This document shows, piece after piece, positions 25,878 through 33,497 of a DNA stretch of 64,000 bases. This DNA comes from Bog-473 sp035551835 (GTDB taxonomy: Bacteria; Actinomycetota; Acidimicrobiia; Acidimicrobiales; RAAP-2). Location of the stretch: NCBI GenBank assembly GCA_035551835.1, contig DASZMN010000084.1, positions 1 to 64,000 on the forward strand. The letters are read 5' to 3'. Every line of letters starts with the position of its first letter. Within the stretch, counting starts at the first letter, position 1. Position numbers and translations under genes: made by a program. The notes under the pieces are model-generated. The model saw nothing but the letters and a program-made list of their open reading frames with translations. It made no database searches and was not told the origin of the DNA.

Positions 25878-27009
25878 TCCTGGTCCACAGCGGCGACGGG
25901 CGCGAGGTCATCACCCGTCCGCTCGGTCCGACGAAGCTCAGCTCTGCGTTGGCGTCACCCGCCAGTCGCCACTGCTTGGAGTGCACCAGATGGTGGTGGT
26001 GCTCGCAGAGCAGCACCAAATTGTCGAGGTCCGTCGGGCCGCGGTCGCGCCGCCACCATCGGATGTGGTGGGGGTTGACGAAGATGGCGTTGGCGCAGCC
26101 GGGGAAGCGACAGTGGCGGTCTCGTCGCCAGAGCTCTCGGCGCTGGGTGGGGGTCGGATCTCGGCGGGCCCGCCCTTCGTACATGGTGCGGCCCACGTCG
26201 TCGTCGACGCCCACCACAATCGTCGCGTCGCAGGCCAGGCGGCGGACGACCGCGGCGTCGAGGAGACCGCGCCGTTCGAGCTCACCGCCCAGCGTGGTGT
26301 CCTCGTCCATCAGCGTGGCGAGCGCCACGTGGGCGACCACGACGTAGGGGCTCGGGGCCGGCTCGTCGGCGGCCCCCGGGCGGGCGTGGTCGCGCACGAG
26401 GGAGACCAACGCGTCGGCCAGTCGCTGGTCGTAGCGGGTCTCGCCGTCGGAGGGGAATTGCCGAGCGCGGTCCTCGACGGCGGCGCGCACCTCGGCGTAG
26501 GCCTCGGGCGCCAGCTTGGCCGTCATCGTGCGCGCCCCGTCGTTGAAGCGTACGGCGCGGGTCTCGTGGTCAGCGCCGCCCGAGTCGGGCGGGGCCGTGG
26601 CGGCCGCCTCGCTCTTGGCGAGGTCGACCAGCTGGCGCACCGAACACTCGGTGGCCTGGGCCCGCCACGCCGCGTCGCGTTCGGGGGTGGCGACGTCGAC
26701 GACGGCGCGCACCTGGTCGAAGCTGAGCTCGCCGCTCGTCAGACCCTCCGCCAGATGCGGCAGGTCGAAGAGCCGGGCCCCGACGTGGGCCCACGCCCGG
26801 GCCGTGGCCGGGGCGACGGCACAGCGCTCGGTCAGCCAGGCCACGAGGGACGTCGCGCCCTCGGAGCGCCAGCCCTCGCGGCGATCGAGCTCCGCGCCCA
26901 ACAAGACGATGCGGCCCGCCAGGGAGGCCAGCTGGCGGGAGGTCTCGGCGGCCTCGTCCATCAATTCGGTCGTGGACAGCTTGGCCACCGAGGAGATCGT
27001 CGGGATCAT
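25864..27009 (-). CDS. DUF222/13E12-type protein with C-terminal HNH nuclease domain
   Basis: 381 residues. A helical DUF222 domain (about 10-260) is followed by an HNH endonuclease motif: DRHCRFPGCANAIFVNPHHIRWW ending in LVLLCEHHHHLVH (about 310-355), with the zinc-type cysteines and the catalytic HH pair. Such genes occur in several diverse copies in actinobacterial genomes (the mycobacterial REP13E12 family) and are linked to mobile or repetitive DNA; the biological role is unproven. Its promoter side carries a heptamer repeat. Confidence 0.88.
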   Translation of the reverse strand: MIPTISSVAKLSTTELMDEAAETSRQLASLAGRIVLLGAELDRREGWRSEGATSLVAWLTERCAVAPATARAWAHVGARLFDLPHLAEGLTSGELSFDQVRAVVDVATPERDAAWRAQATECSVRQLVDLAKSEAAATAPPDSGGADHETRAVRFNDGARTMTAKLAPEAYAEVRAAVEDRARQFPSDGETRYDQRLADALVSLVRDHARPGAADEPAPSPYVVVAHVALATLMDEDTTLGGELERRGLLDAAVVRRLACDATIVVGVDDDVGRTMYEGRARRDPTPTQRRELWRRDRHCRFPGCANAIFVNPHHIRWWRRDRGPTDLDNLVLLCEHHHHLVHSKQWRLAGDANAELSFVGPSGRVMTSRPSPLWTRIRGG

Positions 27010-27024
27010 CGGAGGGGAACGGTC

Positions 27025-27052
27025 GGTCGTCGGTCGTCGGTCGTCGATCGTC
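27025..27052 (+). repeat. Heptamer tandem repeat GGTCGTC
   Basis: Three exact GGTCGTC units and one GATCGTC lie between the divergent HNH and carboxyltransferase genes, ending 3 nt before the TACATT -10 of the latter. Copy-number change would move the region upstream of the promoter. Confidence 0.65.
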
Positions 27053-27055
27053 GTC

Positions 27056-27061
27056 TACATT
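27056..27061 (+). promoter_or_regulatory. -10 element of the carboxyltransferase gene
   Basis: TACATT, 9 nt before the GTG at 27071, immediately after a heptamer repeat. Confidence 0.35.
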
Positions 27062-27070
27062 CGGCAATGA

Positions 27071-28414
27071 GTGAGCATCACGGAGGCGTCGCAAGTCGGG
27101 AAGGGGATCGTCGGAGCCGTCACGTCGGTCGTCGGGCGGATGGGCGGCCGCAACGTGGTCATCTGCCGGGCGCTGGGTTCGATGCGCCGGGGGGCGATCA
27201 CCCACGCCGACGGGGTGCGGCTGGCCGAGGCGGCGGACCAGGCGCGGGAGTTGGGGATTCCGTTTGTGTTCTTTGTCGTATCGAGCGGGGCCGATGTCAA
27301 CGACGGCATCGCCGCCCTGCACGGATGGGGGCAGGCGGCGGCGGCCCTGACCCGCTGCAGCGGACGGGTGCCGGTGATCGCGGCGGCGACGGGGCCGGTG
27401 GTCTCGGGGCCGGCGCTCCTGCTCGGACTGTCCGACCTCGTCGTGATGAGCTCGGATGCGGTCGCCTTCGTGTCGGGGCCGCAGATGGTGCGGGAGTTCA
27501 CGGGGATCGAGGTGGGATTGAGCCAGTTGGGCGGGACGCACGCGCACGCGACCGCCAGCGGCTTGTGCGCCGTGGAGTCCGACGACGTCGACGGGACGGT
27601 GGACGAGCTGCTCGAGTACCTGCCGTCGAACACCGACGACCTGGCGCCGTTGGCGCCCCTCGGCGACCCGGTGCAGCGGTCGACGCCCGAGCTGCGGACC
27701 GTGATCCCCGAGCGCAAGGCGGCGACGTACGACGTCCGCGAGGTCATCCGCTCGGTGTCCGACGACGGCGAGTTCCGTGAGCTGTGGCCCCGATGGGCGG
27801 GGCAGATCGTGACGGCGTTCGCCCGGATGGGCGGGATGCCCGTGGGGTTCGTCGCCAACCAGCCCCGGATACTGGCCGGGACGCTCGACATCGCGGCGTC
27901 GCAGAAGGCGGCGCGTTTCGTCCGGCTGTGCGACGCCTTCAACCTGCCGATCGTCAGCCTGGTCGACACGCCCGGGTTCCTGCCCGGGAAGGACCTGGAG
28001 TGGCGGGGGATGATCCGCCACGGGGCCGAGCTGGCGTTCGCGTATGCGCAGGCGACGGTGCCCCGCCTGTGCCTCATCATGCGCAAGGCGTTCGGCGGGG
28101 CCTACATCGTCATGGACTCCCGGGGGATCGGCAACGACGTCTGCCTGGCGTGGCCGGGGGCCGAGGTGGCGGTGATGGGGGCGTCGGGGGCGGTCCAGAT
28201 CTTGCACCGGGGGCTGGAACCGGGGGCCCGGAGCGACCGGGAACAGGCCTACGAGCAGGCCTACCTGAACCCCTGGCCGGTCTCGGAACGGGGGCTCGTC
28301 GACGAGGTCATCGACCCGGCGGACAGCCGGATTGCCCTGTGTTCGGTCCTCGGACAGCTCGCGACGAAACGGGAGTTCGTGGTGGGTCGGAAGCACGATT
28401 CGGGGCCCCAATAG
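27071..28414 (+). CDS. Acyl-CoA carboxylase carboxyltransferase (beta-type) subunit, short form
   Basis: 447-residue crotonase-superfamily carboxyltransferase, the subunit that moves carboxyl from biotin to acetyl-, propionyl- or another acyl-CoA. Both halves are present: an N-terminal half (PVIAAATGPVVSGPALLLGLSD) and a C-terminal half with VDTPGFLPGKDLEWRGMI and MRKAFGGAYIVMDSRGIGND. It is shorter than usual AccD/PccB (about 510-540), missing the first about 70 residues where relatives have the RARERI-type region. No biotin carboxylase is adjacent, so it would have to share one. A methylmalonyl-CoA decarboxylase-like role is an alternative. Confidence 0.85.
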   Translation: MSITEASQVGKGIVGAVTSVVGRMGGRNVVICRALGSMRRGAITHADGVRLAEAADQARELGIPFVFFVVSSGADVNDGIAALHGWGQAAAALTRCSGRVPVIAAATGPVVSGPALLLGLSDLVVMSSDAVAFVSGPQMVREFTGIEVGLSQLGGTHAHATASGLCAVESDDVDGTVDELLEYLPSNTDDLAPLAPLGDPVQRSTPELRTVIPERKAATYDVREVIRSVSDDGEFRELWPRWAGQIVTAFARMGGMPVGFVANQPRILAGTLDIAASQKAARFVRLCDAFNLPIVSLVDTPGFLPGKDLEWRGMIRHGAELAFAYAQATVPRLCLIMRKAFGGAYIVMDSRGIGNDVCLAWPGAEVAVMGASGAVQILHRGLEPGARSDREQAYEQAYLNPWPVSERGLVDEVIDPADSRIALCSVLGQLATKREFVVGRKHDSGPQ

Positions 28415-28468
28415 GGGGCTCCGCCAGGGACGACGCGAATTGTCACGAATTCGTAACGATCCTGAGGT

Positions 28469-28486
28469 GCATTCGACGCTGAATGC
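28469..28486 (+). other. Small hairpin in the leader of the next gene
   Basis: GCATTC and GAATGC form a 6-bp stem with a 6-nt loop just before the GGGAAGGG ribosome-binding site of the gene at 28502. A palindrome ACGAATTCGT (28445-28454) lies upstream. Possible regulatory elements only. Confidence 0.25.
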
Positions 28487-28501
28487 GGGAAGGGATCGGG
28501 C

Positions 28502-28828
28502 ATGATCAGCGATGTGGTCCCCCCCACAGGCGATTCTCTCTTCATTCTCGAGTCGTGCCACAGCACCTGGATCTTCGACACGGACCGCCTGCGCTTCCGG
28601 CGCGTCCTGAAGGGGCTGGCGCTCGACGCCCCCTCCGCGACGACCGCCTGGCGGGCGTACTACGGCCTCGAGATCGACCCGATTTCCGAGTCATTCGTCG
28701 TCATCCTCAACGCCGAGGGGACTCGGCTGCTCCGTTCGTGGCGCCATGTGGAGCACTGCCCGCAGTGCGGCGGGAACCAGACCGCCGAGTTGTCGCTCGA
28801 CGAGCTGCGGAGCGCCTCGCTGGCCTGA
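28502..28828 (+). CDS. Conserved-looking small protein, unknown function
   Basis: 108 residues with no recognised domain. It has Trp-rich N-terminal strands (SCHSTWIFDTDRLRFRRV), a central strand region (SESFVVILNAEGTRLLRSW) and a C-terminal CPQCGG that could bind metal with the preceding His-Cys. ATG at 28502 has a purine-rich ribosome-binding site (GGGAAGGG). G/C third positions support it as real. Function not inferable. Confidence 0.6.
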   Translation: MISDVVPPTGDSLFILESCHSTWIFDTDRLRFRRVLKGLALDAPSATTAWRAYYGLEIDPISESFVVILNAEGTRLLRSWRHVEHCPQCGGNQTAELSLDELRSASLA

Positions 28829-28892
28829 GCGCCCGACGGGTCGACCCTGCGACGTCTGACTGACGCGGACCGCGTCCGCATGAGTCCTGCGG

Positions 28893-29342
28893 TCAGAAGT
28901 GGATCACGTGGTCGGCCGACAGGAGGAGCAGCGCCAGCGTGACGCTCGCCGCGCCGACCAGCGCGACGATGAGCAATCGCGAGACAGCGGGACGGGGCCA
29001 CCGCGTCCGCAGTCCGTAGGTGCCCGCCCGACCCCGGATCGACCCCTCGGTCGCCTCGGCGTCGTCGGTGGCGAGGACGAATCGGTGGCGCCGGCGCCGG
29101 TCGCGCTCGACGACGACCATGACCACGCCCTCCCTCCCGTCGGGGAGGACCGATCGCTCGACCGGCGTCATCTCCTGCAGCTCCGACCAGTCGCAGTCCC
29201 AGACCGACTCGCCATCGGCCTTGTCGAGCTCGAGGCCGCTGTCGCGGAAGGTCAGCGTGAGGCGGGGCACGGCGATCTCGCCGTCGGTGCCCTCCGTCAA
29301 GAGGTAGACGTCAGGAACGGTCCACGCCTCCTCGTCCTCCAT
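28893..29342 (-). CDS. Hypothetical protein with C-terminal membrane anchor
   Basis: 149 residues. An acidic N-terminus (MEDEEAWTVPDVYLL), a beta-rich soluble domain with VWDCDWSELQEMTPV that looks PH-like, then one C-terminal helix (LLIVALVGAASVTLALLLL) that would anchor it with the domain in the cytoplasm. The ATG at 29342 was chosen because residues upstream of it in frame are low-complexity; TAGCGT lies 11 nt before it. No family recognised. Confidence 0.5.
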   Translation of the reverse strand: MEDEEAWTVPDVYLLTEGTDGEIAVPRLTLTFRDSGLELDKADGESVWDCDWSELQEMTPVERSVLPDGREGVVMVVVERDRRRRHRFVLATDDAEATEGSIRGRAGTYGLRTRWPRPAVSRLLIVALVGAASVTLALLLLSADHVIHF

Positions 29343-29356
29343 ATGACCTGCAGACG

Positions 29357-30004
29357 CTACTGCCACTGGCGGCGCACAAAGGTTGCATAGGGGCCTGCCA
29401 TCCGCAGCGGGAGGATGGGCGGGTCGCGGCGCGTCACGCGCAGGACGGCGGCGTCGACCGAGGGGACGGGACGAAAGGCGGCGGCGGGAATGCGGCGGCC
29501 CATGTCGAAGACCCACCACGGCGCCCAGGTCGCCGAGAGGAGGGTCGACGGCGGCATGACGGCGCGTTTGCGCGCCACCTCCCATTGGACGATGAGGTCG
29601 GCGCGGACGAGCGCGGATTCCGGGTCGTCGAGGAAGTGGCGCAGGATCGCCGTCGTCGATCCGAACGGCAGCGAGCCCACGAGGCGGAAGGGTCGGCGGG
29701 GCGCGCGGTAGTCGAGCGCGTCGCAACACACGACGCTCACGTCGTGCAGACCGCGCTCGCTCACCCCCCGACGCAGCGACGCCGCCCAGCGCGGGTCCTT
29801 CTCGAGCGCCTCGACGCGGACGCCACGTCGAGCGAGCGCGTAGGTCAGCGCGCCACGGCCGGCACCGATCTCGACGACGCGGTCGCCGGCGACGAACGCC
29901 GCACCGGCGACCAGCGAGGCGGCCAGGTCAGGCCGAAGAAAGTTCTGTCCGAGACTGCGTCGCCGCTCGTCCCGTCGCGTCCGCTTGTCCGCGGGCACGG
30001 ACAC
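29357..30004 (-). CDS. Erm/KsgA-family rRNA adenine N6-methyltransferase homologue
   Basis: 215-residue Rossmann methyltransferase. SAM-binding EIGAGRGALT (45-54), acidic E68 region (ALEKD), D95, and the Erm-like N-terminus RRSLGQNFLRP together with GRRIPAAAFRPVPSVDAAVLRV near the C-terminus place it with actinomycete Erm enzymes that methylate 23S rRNA A2058 and give macrolide-lincosamide-streptogramin resistance, rather than with KsgA. Motif IV, normally N-(I/L)-P-(Y/F), is S111-L-P-F, losing the Asn that positions the target amine, so activity or target may differ. GTG start at 30004. Confidence 0.75.
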   Translation of the reverse strand: MSVPADKRTRRDERRRSLGQNFLRPDLAASLVAGAAFVAGDRVVEIGAGRGALTYALARRGVRVEALEKDPRWAASLRRGVSERGLHDVSVVCCDALDYRAPRRPFRLVGSLPFGSTTAILRHFLDDPESALVRADLIVQWEVARKRAVMPPSTLLSATWAPWWVFDMGRRIPAAAFRPVPSVDAAVLRVTRRDPPILPLRMAGPYATFVRRQWQ

Positions 30005-30063
30005 GGACCATCACCGTCACACCCATAGGGCACCATTGTGCACCGGGAACAAGCCCGGCGCCA

Positions 30064-30951
30064 TCACGACTGGTCCTGTGGTGGTGGGAGCAGGTCGCGC
30101 CAGCCGTGACGGCGTTCGCGTCGGTCCGCCCGCTCGAGCTCGCGCTCGACGTCGGACCAGATGAGTGGCTCCGCGTCCTTGCCCGCAGTGTCGGACGCGT
30201 CGGCCCGCGTCATCACGACGAAGGCCACCGTCCAGAGCACGGCGATGGTCCCCAGCTTCGCCACGAACCCCGAGAGCTGCTGGTCGAGCAGCGGCGACAG
30301 CCCGATCACCTTCCCCGAGTGCGCATAGGCCGGGTAGAGCGGATGCCGGGCGAAGATCCACACGATCGACAAGAAGCTCGGCACGATCGACTGGACGATC
30401 AGATAGGCCCCCCGCCCCAGCGCCGACAGCTTCGGCGCCCCGGGGAGCTCGTGGAGGACCGGCGCCCAGAGGACGAACCCCGCACCCAGCACGACGAGCT
30501 CCAACACGACCTGCGCCACCGACGACCGGGCGGCCAGGCTCACCGCCCCCGTGGTCAACGTCGCCACCGCCACCACCGTCACGATCGCGACGGCGGGGAT
30601 CGGCCGGACCACGACGCGCAGGACCGCGTCCACCGGCACCGGCCTCGTCAGACGAACCAGGAGCGGTCGAGGCGTCCCGAGCACCAGGAGCGGCGGCACG
30701 GCCAGCATGAGCAGCAGTCGCTGGAGCACCAACGCCACCAGCAGCCAGTGCGCGGCCAGGTCGCCGAGCGGCCACGTCACCGCGGCGCCGAGCAGCACCG
30801 CGCCGGCGACGAAGACGCCCCGTTGGCGACCCGACGACGGCCAGCGACCGCCCGCCGCCGTCGCCCACAGATACCCCGCCACCAGGGCCACGACCGCAAG
30901 CAGCCAGACGACGTGCGGGTGCCAGTCGAAGGGATGTCCGACGACCGTCAT
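30064..30951 (-). CDS. CtaG-type cytochrome c oxidase assembly membrane protein
   Basis: 295 residues with about seven hydrophobic helices and a charged cytoplasmic tail (about 255-295). The sequence VGHPFDWHPHVVWLL at the start and LLLMLAVPPLLVLGTPRPLLVRL in the middle fit the caa3_CtaG family, which helps copper insertion or assembly of heme-copper oxidases in Gram-positive bacteria. No oxidase genes are nearby. ATG at 30951, divergent from the pafBC-like gene 42 nt away. Confidence 0.82.
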   Translation of the reverse strand: MTVVGHPFDWHPHVVWLLAVVALVAGYLWATAAGGRWPSSGRQRGVFVAGAVLLGAAVTWPLGDLAAHWLLVALVLQRLLLMLAVPPLLVLGTPRPLLVRLTRPVPVDAVLRVVVRPIPAVAIVTVVAVATLTTGAVSLAARSSVAQVVLELVVLGAGFVLWAPVLHELPGAPKLSALGRGAYLIVQSIVPSFLSIVWIFARHPLYPAYAHSGKVIGLSPLLDQQLSGFVAKLGTIAVLWTVAFVVMTRADASDTAGKDAEPLIWSDVERELERADRRERRHGWRDLLPPPQDQS

Positions 30952-30979
30952 GGCGTGACGGACGTCCCGGCGCGTGTCT

Positions 30980-30985
30980 TAGGCT
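30980..30985 (+). promoter_or_regulatory. -10 element of the pafBC-like leaderless promoter
   Basis: TAGGCT, 7 nt before the ATG at 30993; a -35-like TGACGG lies 18 nt further upstream. Confidence 0.55.
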
Positions 30986-30992
30986 CGTCACG

Positions 30993-33041
30993 ATGGCCAC
31001 CGCCGCCCCCGCCACGCCGACCCCCGCCACCGCCGCCCCCGCCAAGCTCGACCGTCTCGAGCGCGTCACCGACCTCGTCCTGGTCCTGCTCGAGACCCAG
31101 CAGCCCCTGACGCTCGATGCCATCGCGCACCACGTCCCGGGGTACCCCCCCGAGCACGCGGCGCGCCGTCAGGCCTTCGAACGTGACAAGCGACTGCTCC
31201 GAGATGAAGGCATCCCCGTCCTCACCGAGCGCCTGCCCGGTAACGAGCAGTACGGCTATCGCATCGACCGCGACCAGTTCTACCTGCCCGACCTGGCGCT
31301 CGAGCCCGACGAGCAGGTCGCGCTGCACCTCGCCGTGGCCGGCGTCCACCTGGGCGATCCTAGTGGGAGGGATGCGCTGCTGAAGTTGGGCGCGGCGGGC
31401 CTCGGCGACGTGCGCCCGATCGCATCGATGGTCCCGACCGCCGCGCTGATCGACCTCTTCGAGGCGGTGCGCACGAGAGCGACCGCCGACTTCGCCTACC
31501 GGGGAGCGCCGGCCGCAGCGCGGCGCCACGTCGCCCCGGTCGGACTGTGGTTCCGCTTCGGCCACTGGTATCTCGTGGCGTGGGACCTCGACCGGGCGGC
31601 CGTGCGTACGTTCCGGGTCGACCGTATCGAGGGCGACGTCACGCGGGGCGAGGCCGGCAGCACGGCGGGCAACGGCGTCCCCGACGACATCGACGTCGAG
31701 CGGGCCTTGCCCGACGAGCCGTGGGACGCCGAGGGGGCGGACCGCACCGAGATGCGGATCTGCGTCGACGCCCTCGAAGCCCGGCGCGTCGCCGACGAGG
31801 TCGGCGCGGACAAGGTCGTGCGGCGGCTCGACGACGGCTCGATCGAGCTCGTCCTCGGCGTGTCGTCGTTCGCCTCCATCCGCTCGTGGGTGCTCGGCCT
31901 GGCCGACCGGGCCACCGTGCTCGAACCGCCCAGCTTTCGACGGGAGCTCGTCGAGTGGCTGACCGCGCTGACGGAGACCGAGACGGCGGCGGAGACGGAG
32001 ACAACGACCGCGGCGACGTCGGGCGGAATGGTGATGGCCGCCGCACCCGATGAGGGCAGCACCGGGGCGGCGGGCGGACCTCGTTCTGCGCCAGGAGCAG
32101 AGACGAGCCGGCGGCTGCGACGGCTGCTCGCGGTGATCGGGTGGCTGGCGCAGGTGGGCGAGGCGCCCATCGCCGAGGTGTCGCGGCGCTTCGGCATGAG
32201 CGAGCAGGAGCTCGTGGCCGAGCTGGAGCTGGCGGCGTGCTGCGGGACGCCGCCGTACACGCCGGACACGCTGATGGAGATCGAGGTGTCGGAGTCGTCG
32301 GTGCGCGCGTTCCTCCCCGAGGTGTACGGGCGGCCGCGGCCGCTCACGCCGGCGGAGGGGTTCGCCGTCGCGGCGTCGGCGCGGCTGCTGCTGGCCGTGC
32401 CCGGCTCGGACGACGACGCGTTGCGGCGGGCGCTGGCGAAGCTGGACGCCGCGCTCGGGTCGCGGGCCGCCGTCGGGCTCGACGTCGACGCGCCCGGGTT
32501 CTTGGGGGCGGTGCGGGAGGCGACGGAGGCGGGGCGGTCGATCGAGATCGAGTACCTGTCGGGCTCGCGGGACGAGCTGACCACCCGGGTGGTCGATCCC
32601 GTGCAGGTCATGACGATCGACGGGCATTGGTATCTGGACGGTTGGTGTCATCGAGCGGGGGACATGCGGCGGTTCCGGGTCGACCGGATCATCTCGGTGC
32701 GGGACGCGCCGACGACGGCGACGGCGACCTCGTCCGATGGGGTCGCGGCGACCGTGCCGGTGCGGCCGCTGGAGGAGATGTTCGTGCCGGGCCCCGGCGC
32801 GGTCGAGGTCCACGTGCGCCTGGGGCCCTCGGCGCAGTGGGTGCCCGAGTCGGTACCGGTGCGGGCCTTGTCCCGGGACGGCGAGGGGCGGGTGACCGAC
32901 GTCGTCTTGGACGTGGCCGGCATGGCGTGGTTCGAGCGGCTGCTGTTGCAGCTGGGGCCGGCCGCCCGGGTGGTGCGGCCGGCCGAGTTGACCGGGCTGG
33001 CGGCGGACGCGGCGCGACGGGTGCTGGCGCGCTACGGGTAG
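30993..33041 (+). CDS. PafBC-type fused WYL-domain transcriptional activator
   Basis: 682 residues built as two similar halves, each with an N-terminal winged helix, a WYL domain and a WCX extension. Half 1 (about 18-330) has the HTH near 20-75 and GHWYLVAWDLDRAAVRTFRVDRI; half 2 (about 365-682) has a WYL core DGHWYLDGWCHRAGDMRRFRVDRI. A Glu/Thr/Ala-rich linker joins them. In mycobacteria PafB and PafC are separate proteins that together activate the LexA-independent DNA-damage response; natural fusions are known in other actinobacteria. Proteasome genes are not in the window. Confidence 0.85.
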   Translation: MATAAPATPTPATAAPAKLDRLERVTDLVLVLLETQQPLTLDAIAHHVPGYPPEHAARRQAFERDKRLLRDEGIPVLTERLPGNEQYGYRIDRDQFYLPDLALEPDEQVALHLAVAGVHLGDPSGRDALLKLGAAGLGDVRPIASMVPTAALIDLFEAVRTRATADFAYRGAPAAARRHVAPVGLWFRFGHWYLVAWDLDRAAVRTFRVDRIEGDVTRGEAGSTAGNGVPDDIDVERALPDEPWDAEGADRTEMRICVDALEARRVADEVGADKVVRRLDDGSIELVLGVSSFASIRSWVLGLADRATVLEPPSFRRELVEWLTALTETETAAETETTTAATSGGMVMAAAPDEGSTGAAGGPRSAPGAETSRRLRRLLAVIGWLAQVGEAPIAEVSRRFGMSEQELVAELELAACCGTPPYTPDTLMEIEVSESSVRAFLPEVYGRPRPLTPAEGFAVAASARLLLAVPGSDDDALRRALAKLDAALGSRAAVGLDVDAPGFLGAVREATEAGRSIEIEYLSGSRDELTTRVVDPVQVMTIDGHWYLDGWCHRAGDMRRFRVDRIISVRDAPTTATATSSDGVAATVPVRPLEEMFVPGPGAVEVHVRLGPSAQWVPESVPVRALSRDGEGRVTDVVLDVAGMAWFERLLLQLGPAARVVRPAELTGLAADAARRVLARYG

Positions 33042-33044
33042 CGT
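33039..33044 (+). promoter_or_regulatory. -10 element overlapping the pafBC stop codon
   Basis: TAGCGT begins with the stop codon of the upstream gene and ends 7 nt before the ATG at 33052. Confidence 0.5.
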
Positions 33045-33051
33045 CCAACGA

Positions 33052-33471
33052 ATGAGCGAAATGAACGACTTCAACGCCAAGATCATCGACGAGTTCCGAG
33101 CCAACCACGGGGTCGTCGGCGGCCCCTTCGACGGGGCCCCCGTGGTGCTGCTGACGACGACGGGGGCCCGCTCGGGTGCCGAGCGCGTGAACCCGCTGGT
33201 CGCACTGGTCCAGGACGGAACGGTGTACGTCGTGGCGTCGAAGGGCGGTGCGCCGACCGATCCGGACTGGTACCACAACCTGGTGGCGCATCCGGAGGTG
33301 GAAGTCGAGATCGGCCACGAGAAGTTCGACGCCGAGGCGCACGTCGTGACCGGGGCGGAGCGTGACCGGCTCTTCGCGGCCCAGGTGGCGCAAATGCCCG
33401 GGTTCGCCGACTACGAGGCCCGCGCCGGCGAGCGGGTCATCCCCGTCGTGGAGCTGCGCCGAAAGGACTAG
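33052..33471 (+). CDS. Deazaflavin (F420)-dependent nitroreductase family protein
   Basis: 139-residue split-barrel flavoprotein of the Ddn family, which uses reduced F420 to reduce quinones, nitroaromatics and similar electrophiles. Signature pieces are VVLLTTTGARSGAERVNPLV (about 31-50), VYVVASKGGAPTDPDWYHNLVAHPEVEVEIG, and MPGFADYEARAGERVIPVVEL at the end. Context: a CofC/FbiD gene for F420 synthesis is at 37265-37882. Leaderless promoter overlaps the preceding stop. Confidence 0.92.
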   Translation: MSEMNDFNAKIIDEFRANHGVVGGPFDGAPVVLLTTTGARSGAERVNPLVALVQDGTVYVVASKGGAPTDPDWYHNLVAHPEVEVEIGHEKFDAEAHVVTGAERDRLFAAQVAQMPGFADYEARAGERVIPVVELRRKD

Positions 33472-33480
33472 CGCAGCGGC

Positions 33481-33497
33481 CGACCGTTCGACGGTCG
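33481..33497 (+). other. Hairpin abutting the relaxase start codon
   Basis: CGACCGT-TCG-ACGGTCG is a perfect 7-bp stem with a 3-nt loop ending exactly before the ATG at 33498. It could limit translation of the relaxase or be part of a relaxase-bound site. Confidence 0.5.

Noticed and set aside
29357..30004. KsgA (16S rRNA dimethyltransferase)
   Set aside because: Length of 215 residues and the C-terminal GRRIPAAAFRPVPSVDAAVL block fit Erm-type enzymes better; no KsgA C-terminal domain.
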